From Verrucomicrobiota bacterium (lineage in GTDB: Bacteria; Verrucomicrobiota; Verrucomicrobiia; Verrucomicrobiales; Verrucomicrobiaceae): a DNA stretch of 64,000 nucleotides. Below, in pieces: positions 17,137-25,108 of this stretch. The translations under genes were made by a program, and so were the position numbers. The stretch spans positions 1 through 64,000 of the forward strand of contig JAFLEI010000034.1 of the NCBI GenBank assembly GCA_017301975.1, read 5' to 3'. The notes under the pieces are model-generated. The model was given only the letters and a program-made list of their open reading frames with translations. It was not told the origin of the DNA and did no database searches. Position 1 is the stretch's first letter, and the number at the start of each line of letters is the position of its first letter.

Positions 17137-17499
17137 ATGAATCAAAACACACTCACCAAAACCGATCTCCGCCAGTTCACCGGCACGGAGCAATGGCATC
17201 GCCACGGCATCGCACGCAACGTGCTCTACACCGACGGCGCACAATACGTCGCCGAAAGCGGCGGAGCCTACTGGCTGCTCGATGAGATCGCCTTCGCCCA
17301 ATCCATCCGCGAAGTCGCAGCCGAAGCCTTCCAGGTCTGGCGGCTGAAGGTCAATCCTGACCACACCGCCACCCTCGAATGCGAGGATGGGAACTCGAAC
17401 ATCCGCTTCTCCAAGCGGATCGAGTTCACAGACTTCCCTCTCGATGAAGTGGCCTTCTACTTCACCGATCACGTCATCATGCTGCCGAGCGAATACTAG
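17137..17499 (+). CDS. DUF6876-like small protein
   Basis: The 120-residue protein reads like DUF6876 proteins found on plasmids and integrative elements. It starts LRQFTGTEQWHRHGI, then NVLYTDGAQYVAESGGAYWL, with a central CEDGNSN and a C-terminal FTDFPLDEVAFYFTDHVIML. The ATG at 17137 has a clear ribosome site, CCAGGAG, 7 nt upstream; the open frame from 16963 is leader DNA. It is soluble with no signal peptide. Function is unknown. It follows structured leader copy A and ends in a strong terminator, so it is transcribed on its own. Confidence 0.75.
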   Translation: MNQNTLTKTDLRQFTGTEQWHRHGIARNVLYTDGAQYVAESGGAYWLLDEIAFAQSIREVAAEAFQVWRLKVNPDHTATLECEDGNSNIRFSKRIEFTDFPLDEVAFYFTDHVIMLPSEY

Positions 17500-17509
17500 C
17501 CCGGCAGCT

Positions 17510-17546
17510 TGTCCGCCCAAGGCAACTTGGGCGGACATCTCTTTTC
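17510..17546 (+). terminator. Intrinsic terminator after the DUF6876-like gene
   Basis: A 12-bp perfect stem (17510-17521 with 17526-17537) has a GCAA tetraloop and is followed by TCTCTTTTC. It lies 10 nt after the stop codon. Confidence 0.88.
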
Positions 17547-17578
17547 ATCATGAATACTTGGAGGGGAGTTTCATCTGT

Positions 17579-17654
17579 CGGGAAAAGCCTTTCCCTCGCG
17601 CCTACGATGTGCGGCGCTACCCATTCCAACGGGAGGTGTCCCGTAACGCCCTCA
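17579..17654 (+). repeat. Structured leader repeat, copy B
   Basis: The three hairpins are the same as in copy A, but the second stem reads GCGCC/GGCGC instead of GCCGC/GCGGC. Two base pairs are swapped on both arms, so pairing is kept while sequence changes. The copy begins 33 bp after the terminator of the previous gene. Confidence 0.8.
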
Positions 17655-18198
17655 AGAATCCACACCAGGCAACACCGCCACCACGAGCAATCCCGCCATT
17701 CGTCGGCGCGGTCGGGACACGCCCTCCACTGCTTCGCCAAACGGCCAGCTTGCTCCCCACCTTCCTCTTGGACCAAACCTCCGCCGGGCAATCCGGTGAT
17801 TTCCTCAGCCCGCCTTCGCCCTCCTGCGGATCACCCTTCCTTGCCCCGGCTCGGTTCCGTCCGCTCTGATACTCTGAAAGGCGCGGCACGACGCGCCATG
17901 CGGAAGGGTGGAATCGAAGCATGGTTTGCTTCCTCGCATGAAGGCTGCGCACGTTGAGTGTGGTTTTGCTGGAAGTCAGGCCATCAGGTTCTCGTCACCG
18001 TTTCTTGTGGGCAGTTCTTCATGGCTCCTTGGGTTTCTCACTTGGAATTTTGGAAACGTAGCAGCCGCGCAGGGCAGTCAATGCCCGGCCCGCTCCATTC
18101 GCTGCGCTCCCGTGTTGGGCATGACAACGCCCTGCTTCACCGGCTGCTCAGCACGCTCCCAATCCCTTCGGGGAGAAACCACTAAACAAGGAGAACCT
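17655..18198 (+). other. Long untranslated leader of the 18199 gene
   Basis: There is no credible gene in about 540 bp. Positions 17685-17869 match 19031-19213 as an alignable block: both open GAGCAATCCCGCC, share GGCCAGCTTGCTCCCC and CTCTTGGACC, and close TCCGTCCGCTCTGA. Positions 18086-18126 repeat the box at 17021-17064. The apparent open frames here have no ribosome sites and differ between copies. Confidence 0.65.
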
Positions 18199-18444
18199 AT
18201 GAATAACAAACCAGCCCACGAAATCAGAAACGGCGGAGTCAAAGTCACCATCTGGCTAAACGAAGACCAGGGCAAAACCCGCTACAGCGCCACCGTGTCC
18301 CGCAGCTACAAAGCTGGCGAGGAATGGAAGCAAACCACCAGCTTCCTCAAATCCCACCTGTCGAAGCTGAGCACAGCGCTTGCTCAAGCCGAGCAGTGGA
18401 TCGCGGAACGCGAACCCGCTGCCGCCGAGGCACAAGCAGCTTAA
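18199..18444 (+). CDS. Small hypothetical cargo protein (81 aa)
   Basis: The ATG at 18199 is preceded by AAGGAGA. The product reads as a small beta-strand unit (GGVKVTIWLNEDQGKTRYSA) followed by a helix (SHLSKLSTALAQAEQWIAER) and an Ala-rich tail. It looks like a cytosolic alpha/beta protein. I recognise the type as a conserved hypothetical common on proteobacterial and verrucomicrobial plasmids, with no known function. It is followed by a perfect intrinsic terminator and preceded by leader copy B. Confidence 0.75.
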   Translation: MNNKPAHEIRNGGVKVTIWLNEDQGKTRYSATVSRSYKAGEEWKQTTSFLKSHLSKLSTALAQAEQWIAEREPAAAEAQAA

Positions 18445-18450
18445 ACCTCG

Positions 18451-18482
18451 ATGCCGCGCCTTCGGGCGCGGCATTCTTTTTT
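18451..18482 (+). terminator. Intrinsic terminator
   Basis: ATGCCGCGCC and GGCGCGGCAT form a 10-bp stem closed by a TTCG loop and followed by TCTTTTTTC. It lies 6 nt after the stop at 18444. The gene at 18511 therefore needs its own initiation or read-through. Confidence 0.92.
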
Positions 18483-18510
18483 CACATCCAACTCTCCAAG
18501 GAGAACGATC

Positions 18511-18774
18511 ATGACTTTCATTCAACTCGACTACGACACCTGGTTTGAACAGTTCAAACCCATCACCAAAACTGGAACCGACCACATCGCTTTCGATACC
18601 CACGACGACATTGATTTTCTGCGCACACAACCCAACTCGAAAATCTGGACTCTCATCGACTGCCCTGACTACAACACAGCGGTCATCGTCAATGGTTACT
18701 GGCGTATCAACCGTTTGGAATACTACGTCACCGAAGTGGCTCATGACGAAGCTGATGAATACAACATCGAGTGA
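18511..18774 (+). CDS. Small acidic hypothetical protein (87 aa)
   Basis: The ATG at 18511 has the ribosome site AAGGAG 9 nt upstream. The product is acidic and rich in aromatic residues (LDYDTWFEQFKPI, then DCPDYNTAVIVNGYWRINRL) and ends VAHDEADEYNIE. It has no membrane segment or Cys motif. Small, acidic, monomeric-looking proteins on mobile elements are sometimes DNA mimics or antirestriction factors, but nothing specific supports that here. Leader copy C begins 6 nt after its stop. Confidence 0.75.
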   Translation: MTFIQLDYDTWFEQFKPITKTGTDHIAFDTHDDIDFLRTQPNSKIWTLIDCPDYNTAVIVNGYWRINRLEYYVTEVAHDEADEYNIE

Positions 18775-18780
18775 GGTGTG

Positions 18781-19013
18781 GGGGAAAAGCTTTTCCCTCG
18801 CCGCTACTGCGTGGGCGGCTACCCATTCCAACGGGAAGTGTCCCGTAACGCCCTCGCCCGCCGCGTGACGCCGTTCGATCCGCCTTCAGCAAGCCTTGAA
18901 GAGTCAAGGCGCGGCGTTTCAAACCACGTCACTGCCGCCCCATGTCGCACACCGAAGCAGCCGGACGCTTCGCTTCTGCCTGACCCTCCGCTTCGCTACC
19001 GGCTGCTTCCGTG
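18781..19013 (+). repeat. Structured leader repeat, copy C (extended form)
   Basis: The core is at 18781-18875 with the three hairpins of copies A and B. The extension to 19013 is shared with copy D. It includes hairpin GCCTTGA/TCAAGGC, a long-range GTGACG/CGTCAC closing pair, and an arm pair GAAGCAGCCGG/CCGGCTGCTTC. Confidence 0.8.
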
Positions 19014-19366
19014 CCAGTCAAACCCACCGCGAGCAATCCCGCCTTCATCATCAGGGTCGGGGCAAGCCCTCCCTCTGCTGACAAAGGCCAGCTTGCTCCC
19101 CCTCAACCTCTTGGACCGATCCGCAGATGCGCCGGACCGCGACCACTTTGCCCGCCTTCGCCCTCCCTTCTTGTCGCCGGTCCTTGCTACATCTGCGGTT
19201 CCGTCCGCTCTGAAGCGCCTGCTCTCGCAGGCGGGGCAAGCGCGTCTCTGTGGAGACTTTCAAATGATGCCTGCACAGGCGGGCCTTGTGGCACCGCCGC
19301 TTGCCCTTAGTTTTCACAAAACACTTCTCGGCAACCGGGCCGTTTCATCTACAATTCCCGCACACT
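19014..19366 (+). other. Remaining leader before the 19367 gene
   Basis: No gene is seen. Positions 19031-19213 are homologous to 17685-17869, so it belongs to the same leader family. The rest (19214-19366) has no recognisable structure. Confidence 0.55.
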
Positions 19367-19978
19367 ATGAGCCGCAGATTCCACACCATTCTCGCCGTCA
19401 CGCTTTGTCTGTTTCCCCTCATTCCATCTTCTGCGCAGACAGAGCAGCAGAAACAAACGATGCCAGTGCTGAAGGCCGCGAGCGAGCGCCTCATGCGCGG
19501 CGACATCGCAGCTCTCGACGAGGTGAAAGCCCTGCCGGGCGACGATTCGGTTGCCGGACTTCTGATGTTCTTCAAACAGAATTTCTACGTCTATTCCAAA
19601 GAGACCCAGAAAAAGGCCATTGCCGCCAAAGCTGCGCAATACATCACCGAATGCCCGACCGCCGCTGACTACATCAAGCGCCTCTTCAAGAAGGAGGAAG
19701 GAAGGCCCAAATCGGGAATGCTCATGAACTACCGGCAGACCACGCTGGACAGCCTGACCGCCGCGAACAACAAGTTCGCCGTCAGTCTCCTCATCGAACT
19801 CATGGACGAATCCAACTTGGAGGTGCCGCCCGGAGATTTTGCCGTTGCCATCGCCAAGATGGGCATCCCTTCTGCTCCCTTTACCAAGACAGAACTGAAA
19901 TCCGCCGCCACGCCAGAGGGCGTCGCCAAATGGAAATCATGGTGGAAAGAAAACAAAGACGGCTTCCCCGACAAGTGA
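19367..19978 (+). CDS. Hypothetical secreted/periplasmic protein
   Basis: The 203-residue protein has a clear signal peptide (RRFHTILAVTLCLFPLIPSS then AQ, cut after SSAQ or nearby). The mature part is helical: LKAASERLMRGDIAALDEVK, then AGLLMFFKQNFYVYSKETQ, ending KWKSWWKENKDGFPDK. The repeating helices and the phrase TPEGVAKWKSWW recall HEAT-like proteins common in Planctomycetes and Verrucomicrobia. No catalytic motif is visible. The ATG at 19367 was chosen because it starts the signal peptide. It is convergent with the restriction gene at 20009. Confidence 0.75.
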   Translation: MSRRFHTILAVTLCLFPLIPSSAQTEQQKQTMPVLKAASERLMRGDIAALDEVKALPGDDSVAGLLMFFKQNFYVYSKETQKKAIAAKAAQYITECPTAADYIKRLFKKEEGRPKSGMLMNYRQTTLDSLTAANNKFAVSLLIELMDESNLEVPPGDFAVAIAKMGIPSAPFTKTELKSAATPEGVAKWKSWWKENKDGFPDK

Positions 19979-20008
19979 TGGGCAGTAGTTCGCTCCGGCA
20001 GCCACGGT

Positions 20009-21721
20009 TTAGATGCTAAACGCCTTTAGCTTCTCGACCAAGATTGCCCGCCTCTTCTCGATGAATTCGAGAAAGCTGTCGAAATCATACGACGCGAGTG
20101 TCGGGATCGCGTGACGGTCTTTGAAGTTTGCATCACGGCTGGCGAACCAGTCGCCGAAATCTTCCGCGCTCTTCTCAAGATTCTCCCTGTCAGTCAGAAG
20201 CTCAAGGTTGAGGATGCAGTTGAACCATTTCTGATACTCCGTGATCTTCGCGTCATCATAGCCACGCGCTTTCAGCTTGGCATTCGTGAACTCTGATTTC
20301 GGGAACACATGGTCCTCATGGTAGTTTTTGTCCTTCCAGTCACGGTCAGGATACAAAAGCGCCAGGATCAGATAGCTGTATTTCGTGCTGTAGTTCGTCG
20401 CCAGCAGGTTCTCAATCTCGCTGTCGGTGAAGGATGCCTCAATGTTCAGCCGCTTGTTCATGGCTTCGTAAGGGAAGCTCTTGAAGTCAGCCTGCTCATC
20501 AATGACCTGCTGAAGATTGGTCAGCGTGGTGTCGGATGACCCGCCGAACGCATTTTTTAGCAGCACCAGCGCCAGCCACTTCTGCATGATGAGCTGGTTT
20601 CTCACATCCTCCTTGTTGGAGGACGTGACGAAGTGCTTCGCCCCAAGCTTGCCGAGGTAATAGGCAATAGGAAGCAGCGCGATCTTCGACACGATGTTCT
20701 TGTCACTAAAGCCAAACCGGCTCGCAAGCTGGATCGCCTCTTCGAGGTTGTCCTTGATCTTCGGCCAGGCGTTTTCGATTTTCTCCAAATTCGTCCGGTT
20801 GAAGTTCTTAACCTTGTATTGGATAGGCAGCCCCTCGGTGAGATACAGGCAGCCTTTCAGAACAAAGTCTTTGCCGAAGGAATAGCCGTTCCCGATGGCG
20901 TTGAGGTCATCGGTGAATGAATGGATCTCCTCACGCGCATTGAGGTTCGCCCACTTGGCAGTGGCGGTGGAAAGCAGGATGTCGCTATACTCCAGCTTCA
21001 CGCCTCCCGTGTTCGCACGGATGAACGCTTCCACGACCTTGTCATAGTCCTGCGATTTCTCCTCGTAGTAGTTCAGCAGCCGCGCCGTGCTGATGCGGGA
21101 GTGCAGGCGTCCAATGTGGGAATTGGCGATGTCGCGTTCATGTTCCGTGAACCCGGCCAACTGCTGTTTGATGCTCCGCTTTGCATCTTCCGCGTCATCG
21201 AAGTTCAGAATGTCGCCCACTAGATACCAGTATTGCGGGGTGGTGTCTCTAGGGTCCGGCTGGCTGTCAGCCCTGAATTTGAATTGATAGGTCAGTTCTT
21301 CGGGATTGTCGTCCTTGATGGGTTCCTTCAACAGGTTCAGGTAAAGCCGGGTCTTGTGCCACCGGTAGTAGAAATATCGGTAGGAGCCTTTCAGTCCGAT
21401 GAACAACGAGGTCAGCCGTTGCTGCCCGTCGAGCACAAAATAGATGTCCTGGTTGATGCCCTTGACGCTGGCTTCCTTGTTGTGCGGCGCTTCGGCGTCA
21501 TAATCCCTGATGAATTCGTAGGCGACCCATTCGCTTTTGTTCTCTTCCTTGATCTTCCAGAACAGGAAGGTGCTGATTGGAAAGTCTCCCATGATCGAGT
21601 CAAAGAGCTTTTCGATAGCGTAGGTGCCCCACACATATTCTCGCTGGATGGCTGGCAGGAACGTGGTCCGGTTCAAAAATTCCGATACGACTTCGCTGAT
21701 GGTCTTGGGGATGTAGCTCAT
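20009..21721 (-). CDS. GmrSD-type restriction protein (DUF262 + DUF1524)
   Basis: The 570-residue single-chain protein has an N-terminal DUF262 domain with a ParB-like nucleotide-binding core: the QREYVWG motif (about 25-31) and DGQQRLTSLF (about 100-109). A C-terminal DUF1524 domain has an HNH-like EDHVFPKSEF followed by FNCILNLELLT. GmrS and GmrD homologues fused in one chain restrict DNA carrying modified (e.g. glucosylated hydroxymethyl) cytosines, using NTP. The ATG at 21721 has ribosome site AGGAGA; the frame upstream of it reads through leader copy D. It is a likely phage-defence cargo gene beside the ArdC-type antirestriction gene. Target specificity is not predictable. Confidence 0.88.
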   Translation of the reverse strand: MSYIPKTISEVVSEFLNRTTFLPAIQREYVWGTYAIEKLFDSIMGDFPISTFLFWKIKEENKSEWVAYEFIRDYDAEAPHNKEASVKGINQDIYFVLDGQQRLTSLFIGLKGSYRYFYYRWHKTRLYLNLLKEPIKDDNPEELTYQFKFRADSQPDPRDTTPQYWYLVGDILNFDDAEDAKRSIKQQLAGFTEHERDIANSHIGRLHSRISTARLLNYYEEKSQDYDKVVEAFIRANTGGVKLEYSDILLSTATAKWANLNAREEIHSFTDDLNAIGNGYSFGKDFVLKGCLYLTEGLPIQYKVKNFNRTNLEKIENAWPKIKDNLEEAIQLASRFGFSDKNIVSKIALLPIAYYLGKLGAKHFVTSSNKEDVRNQLIMQKWLALVLLKNAFGGSSDTTLTNLQQVIDEQADFKSFPYEAMNKRLNIEASFTDSEIENLLATNYSTKYSYLILALLYPDRDWKDKNYHEDHVFPKSEFTNAKLKARGYDDAKITEYQKWFNCILNLELLTDRENLEKSAEDFGDWFASRDANFKDRHAIPTLASYDFDSFLEFIEKRRAILVEKLKAFSI

Positions 21722-21819
21722 TCTGACTTTCTCCTGAAGTTTAGGCCGTCTTTTCTCGTGAGGCGGTTTTTTCTCTTCTGGTTGTAAACGTGTTCCTGTT
21801 TTTGAACAAGGGCTTCTGG

Positions 21820-22053
21820 CGGGAAAGGTCTTTCCCTCGCCGCTACTTCGTGCGCGGCTACCCATTCTAACGGGACGGTTCCCGTAACGCCCTCGCCTGC
21901 CGCGTGACGCCGTTCGGCTCGCCTTCAGCAGCCTTGAGGGTCAAGGCGCGGCGAACCGAACCACGTCACTACCTGCCACGATACTGAACACCGAAGAAAG
22001 CCGGACACTTCGCTACCGCCTGACCGTCCGCTGCGCTTCCGGCTTCTTCCGTG
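21820..22053 (+). repeat. Structured leader repeat, copy D (extended form)
   Basis: The core is at 21820-21915, with homology to copy C continuing to 22053. Relative to C, the pair GTTCGA/TCAAAC becomes a perfect GTTCGG/CCGAAC. The later stem reads GAAGAA(A)GCCGG/CCGGCTTCTTC. The third hairpin keeps ACGGGA/TCCCGT while its loop changes to CGGT. It precedes the ArdC-type gene. Confidence 0.8.
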
Positions 22054-22143
22054 TGAATCTTCCCGCCTTGCGGCGGTGAACTACGCCGACCGCTTGTGCC
22101 TCGCTTGTCGGCTCTGATGCCTCCCGGACGTTCGTGCCGTCAA

Positions 22144-22208
22144 GGGCATCCACCAGTCTCCCCAAATTGTCCTCTCTCGTGCCTCGCTGCGGGACTTTGG
22201 GGATGCCC
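22144..22208 (+). other. Long hairpin in the ardC-type leader
   Basis: The outer stem GGGCATCC/GGATGCCC (22144-22151 with 22201-22208) is followed by an inner CCAAA/TTTGG (22162-22166 with 22196-22200). It lies about 110 bp before the start codon. It may act as a structured 5' leader element or attenuator. I saw no T-tract. Confidence 0.45.
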
Positions 22209-22315
22209 CTCTGGCGGAGCCTCCCTGTGACTGCCGCCCGTCCTACGGCGGTTTGGTCATCATGTTTTGCGCGCGCCCGAGTGCTTTGCGCAAACCCGCA
22301 ACAGGAGGAAACAAC

Positions 22316-23212
22316 ATGAAACCAGACATCTACGAACAGGTCACAGACCGCATCATCACACAGCTTGAATCAGGGGTTGTCCCTTGGAAATCGCCATACT
22401 TCTCGAAGGTTGGTTTTCCCCGCAACTTCTCCACCGGCAGAGCTTATCAGGGAATCAACGTCTTCCTGCTTGGAAGCCTGCGCTTCACCTCGCCTCACTT
22501 CCTGACCTTCATTCAGGCCAAGGAGCTTGGCGGACACATCCGCAAAGGTGAGCACGGTTCCCTTGTCGTGAAATACGGCACCTACACCAAGCACGAGGAC
22601 CAAGCCCCCGCCATTGAGGACGAGGCAGAGACACGCCGCTTTTTGAGGGCTTACACCGTGTTTCATGCTTCGCAGATCGAAGGCATCGAATTCCCGCAGC
22701 CCGATAATCTGCCCGAGCTTTCCATCACACAGAAGACAGACCGCGCCCGCGAGATCGTCGCAGCGATGCCCAACGCTCCCGCCATCCATGACGGGAACGC
22801 GATTCCCTGCTATCGGCCCAAGACTGACAGCGTTCACATGCCGGAGCGTGGTTTCTTCGGGAGTGAAGAAGCGTATTATTCCACCCTCTTTCACGAGCTG
22901 AGTCACAGCACCGGCCACGCCTCACGCCTTGCCCGTAAGTCACTGCTTGAGAACAAGGGTATTGATGCCGCAGGCGACACCGCCCGCAAAGTCTATGCCG
23001 AGGAAGAACTGGTTGCAGAAATGGGCGCTTCATTCCTGAACGCCCACGCCGGCATCATGGAGGACGAAATCAGCAACTCCGCCGCCTACCTGCAAAGCTG
23101 GATTGATGTCCTCAAAAGCAAGGACGCCAAAAGCTGGATTGTCCGCGCTGCATCGCAGGCACAGAAGGCAGCCAACTACATCTTGAACATTCAGCCGGAG
23201 GTTCTGCCATGA
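22316..23212 (+). CDS. ArdC-type antirestriction protein with zincin domain
   Basis: The 298-residue protein has an N-terminal ssDNA-binding ArdC domain (about 1-130: DIYEQVTDRIITQLESGVVP, then GRAYQGINVFLL, HIRKGEHGSLVVKY). A C-terminal metallopeptidase-like domain has the zinc motif HELSHSTGH (HExxH plus a third ligand region EELVAEMGA). ArdC proteins protect incoming conjugative DNA from host restriction. A strong ribosome site (AGGAGG, 22303-22308) precedes the ATG at 22316; the longer frame from 22253 is leader. It overlaps the next gene as ATGA. The long structured leader suggests post-transcriptional control, which would suit a gene expressed on entry. Confidence 0.92.
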   Translation: MKPDIYEQVTDRIITQLESGVVPWKSPYFSKVGFPRNFSTGRAYQGINVFLLGSLRFTSPHFLTFIQAKELGGHIRKGEHGSLVVKYGTYTKHEDQAPAIEDEAETRRFLRAYTVFHASQIEGIEFPQPDNLPELSITQKTDRAREIVAAMPNAPAIHDGNAIPCYRPKTDSVHMPERGFFGSEEAYYSTLFHELSHSTGHASRLARKSLLENKGIDAAGDTARKVYAEEELVAEMGASFLNAHAGIMEDEISNSAAYLQSWIDVLKSKDAKSWIVRAASQAQKAANYILNIQPEVLP

Positions 23213-23403
23213 GCACCTTGCTTGCCCTCTCAGATGCCGAGCTGATCGAATTGGCAGACCTTACCGATGCGGAGTTTGACGAGCTGGAAAACCAGCTCGC
23301 ACTTCGCGCCGCGTGCCTTGGCTGGACTGGCGACCCCATGCGCCAGCCGCTCGAAACCGTCGCCGCCATCGTGCGCGGCATCATCTCCAAACGCATCGAC
23401 TAA
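23209..23403 (+). CDS. Small hypothetical protein downstream of ardC
   Basis: The 64-residue protein overlaps the ArdC stop as ATGA, so it is translationally coupled. It is helical and acidic (LLALSDAELIELADLTDAEF, DELENQLALRAACLGW) and ends VRGIISKRID. It has no known domain. The coupling suggests it works with the antirestriction protein, but its role is unknown. Confidence 0.7.
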   Translation: MSTLLALSDAELIELADLTDAEFDELENQLALRAACLGWTGDPMRQPLETVAAIVRGIISKRID

Positions 23404-23413
23404 AGCGCACACC

Positions 23414-23632
23414 ATGAATGCCCTTGTCAAAGTCACCGGACCCCACGCCGGAGCCGTCAGAATCGAAGGCAAGCCCCGCGCCGCTTGGCGCGTTGCCGTG
23501 ATCGAAATACAGAACCGGAAGCCACAGGGCAAGGTTTATCACTGTCTCAGCTATCACCGCGCCGTTTCACTTTCCTGCAATATGGCACATGACCGGAAAT
23601 TGCACCTTCACCTGGAAGCACTGCCCCGTTAG
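23414..23632 (+). CDS. Small hypothetical protein (72 aa)
   Basis: The ATG at 23414 lies 10 nt after the previous stop, in the same operon as ardC. The product is basic with short beta segments (VKVTGPHAGAVRIEGKPRAA, WRVAVIEIQNRKPQGKVYHC). It has no recognised family or signal peptide. The stop codon sits inside a CTGCCCC-GTTA-GGGGCAG hairpin (23621-23638) that may end the operon. Confidence 0.62.
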   Translation: MNALVKVTGPHAGAVRIEGKPRAAWRVAVIEIQNRKPQGKVYHCLSYHRAVSLSCNMAHDRKLHLHLEALPR

Positions 23633-23792
23633 GGGCAGCAGATGCGACACTCGCTGTTCGCTTGTTCTGCGAATACTTTTGGAAGTGCCCGCCCTGCCCA
23701 TCCCTTGGTGCGGCTCCTCAAAGCGTCGCCTATTGACTCGGAAACCAGAGTTTTGATTTCTCCACAGGATTACTGCGGCGGCAATTGGCTCA

Positions 23793-25103
23793 CTACTGAG
23801 GCCCCTTGCCCCACATCTCCACCGCTTGAATTCTCCCCACAGGCTGTTTGAGCTTGGCAACTTCGCGAAGCTCTGAGCCATCAGGCTTCATCCTGAAAAT
23901 CCCATTGCGAGTCGCGAAGACTACCACGCCAAGCTCGCGCATCAAAGCCAGCGGAGCTGACTTGTCGTAGCCGACAAGATAAGGTTCGGCCAACACTCGC
24001 TGCGGTTCACTGCCAATGGTTTTGATCCAGGTGCCGCGAAGTTTCATGTCCGGGATTTCCCGTGAATAGATCAGCGTGTCGTGGCTGACCCAGCCGATAT
24101 GATCGGCTTCAATGCCCAAATTCTCGGCGGTCTTCTTTTCGACATCGACCACCACCAGCGCCTGCCCGTTATTGCATAGCACATAGCGGCCATCCATGGA
24201 AGGGTCAGTGATCTTCTGGCAATCAAAAGGCAGCGTGGCCACCTCCTCCACTGTGTTCTTCTTGCGGTCGAATACGCTGACGGTTTTGCCACCGATGATG
24301 AAAGCGCATCTGTCGTTGTTGAGCCACTGCACATCTGACACCTTGCCGCCATTCTTGGGAAACAAGGTGGGCTCCGGCTTGTCGATGTCATAGACAAAAA
24401 ATTTCTCGCCATCGTCGCCCACCAAGACCTTGCAGTCGGGTGAGCGAAGCTTGGCTTTGATATGCGGGGTGATGTTTGTTTGCTGCAAGTCGCCCGTGCT
24501 CAAGTCCACCCGGAGTTGCTTGCTCTGCACATTGACCAAGCAGGCTTTGTCAGAGGCCAGCGCCACGTTGACCGAAAAGTATTGCGCGTAGAACTGGCCG
24601 TATTTCGTGGCCTGCCGCTCGTTGATAAACTTGAATGCGGTCCAATCAATGCCCGCGATCCAGATGTCACCGTCTTTGACATACATGGCTTGGCTGCCGT
24701 CATTGGTAAACGCAGGAGGCGTTTCAACGCCCATCACCCCGTCTTGTTTTCCATCCAGCCCGAACCGCATGATGCCACGCTCTGCCTGCACCATAAGATG
24801 CCTGCTTTCAGGATAGTAAAACACGCGCATCGGAATGCCCCGCAGCCAATTCTTGAAGATCACTTCACCTGTGCTGATGTCATAGAGGTCGCCGCCAACC
24901 AGGGCCAGCCAGCCCAGCTTGTCGGGAAGCGCGTCAGCTTTCTTTTTGATCTCTTCCACCACGGCGGGATCAGGTTTCGCAAACTCCCAGCGCGGCATCG
25001 TGCGCTTGAAGAACCACCATGCACCAAACAAGCCCGTGCTGAGCAGCACCACGCCGATGGCAATCGCGTATTTCGGGAACGCCTTCAGTATGCGCCAGTT
25101 CAT
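23793..25103 (-). CDS. Membrane-anchored beta-propeller-like hypothetical protein
   Basis: The 436-residue protein has one N-terminal helix (YAIAIGVVLLSTGLFGAWWF). A large soluble domain is made of repeated four-strand units resembling a WD40/YVTN-type propeller (e.g. VQWLNNDRCAFIIGGKTVSV, MDGRYVLCNNGQALVVVDVE, GIFRMKPDGSELREV). With a short cytosolic N-terminus the propeller should face the periplasm. It lies 5 nt downstream of the 25109 gene and in the same orientation as the relaxase, so the three may form one transcript. No enzymatic motif is seen. Confidence 0.72.
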   Translation of the reverse strand: MNWRILKAFPKYAIAIGVVLLSTGLFGAWWFFKRTMPRWEFAKPDPAVVEEIKKKADALPDKLGWLALVGGDLYDISTGEVIFKNWLRGIPMRVFYYPESRHLMVQAERGIMRFGLDGKQDGVMGVETPPAFTNDGSQAMYVKDGDIWIAGIDWTAFKFINERQATKYGQFYAQYFSVNVALASDKACLVNVQSKQLRVDLSTGDLQQTNITPHIKAKLRSPDCKVLVGDDGEKFFVYDIDKPEPTLFPKNGGKVSDVQWLNNDRCAFIIGGKTVSVFDRKKNTVEEVATLPFDCQKITDPSMDGRYVLCNNGQALVVVDVEKKTAENLGIEADHIGWVSHDTLIYSREIPDMKLRGTWIKTIGSEPQRVLAEPYLVGYDKSAPLALMRELGVVVFATRNGIFRMKPDGSELREVAKLKQPVGRIQAVEMWGKGPQ

Positions 25104-25108
25104 GAAGT

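Noticed and set aside
17869..18185. Short frames within the leader of the 18199 gene
   Set aside because: They are not conserved between the homologous leader blocks and have no ribosome sites.
21722..21865. N-terminal extension of the GmrSD-type protein
   Set aside because: The extension would translate leader copy D; the ATG at 21721 has a good ribosome site and begins the conserved DUF262 region.
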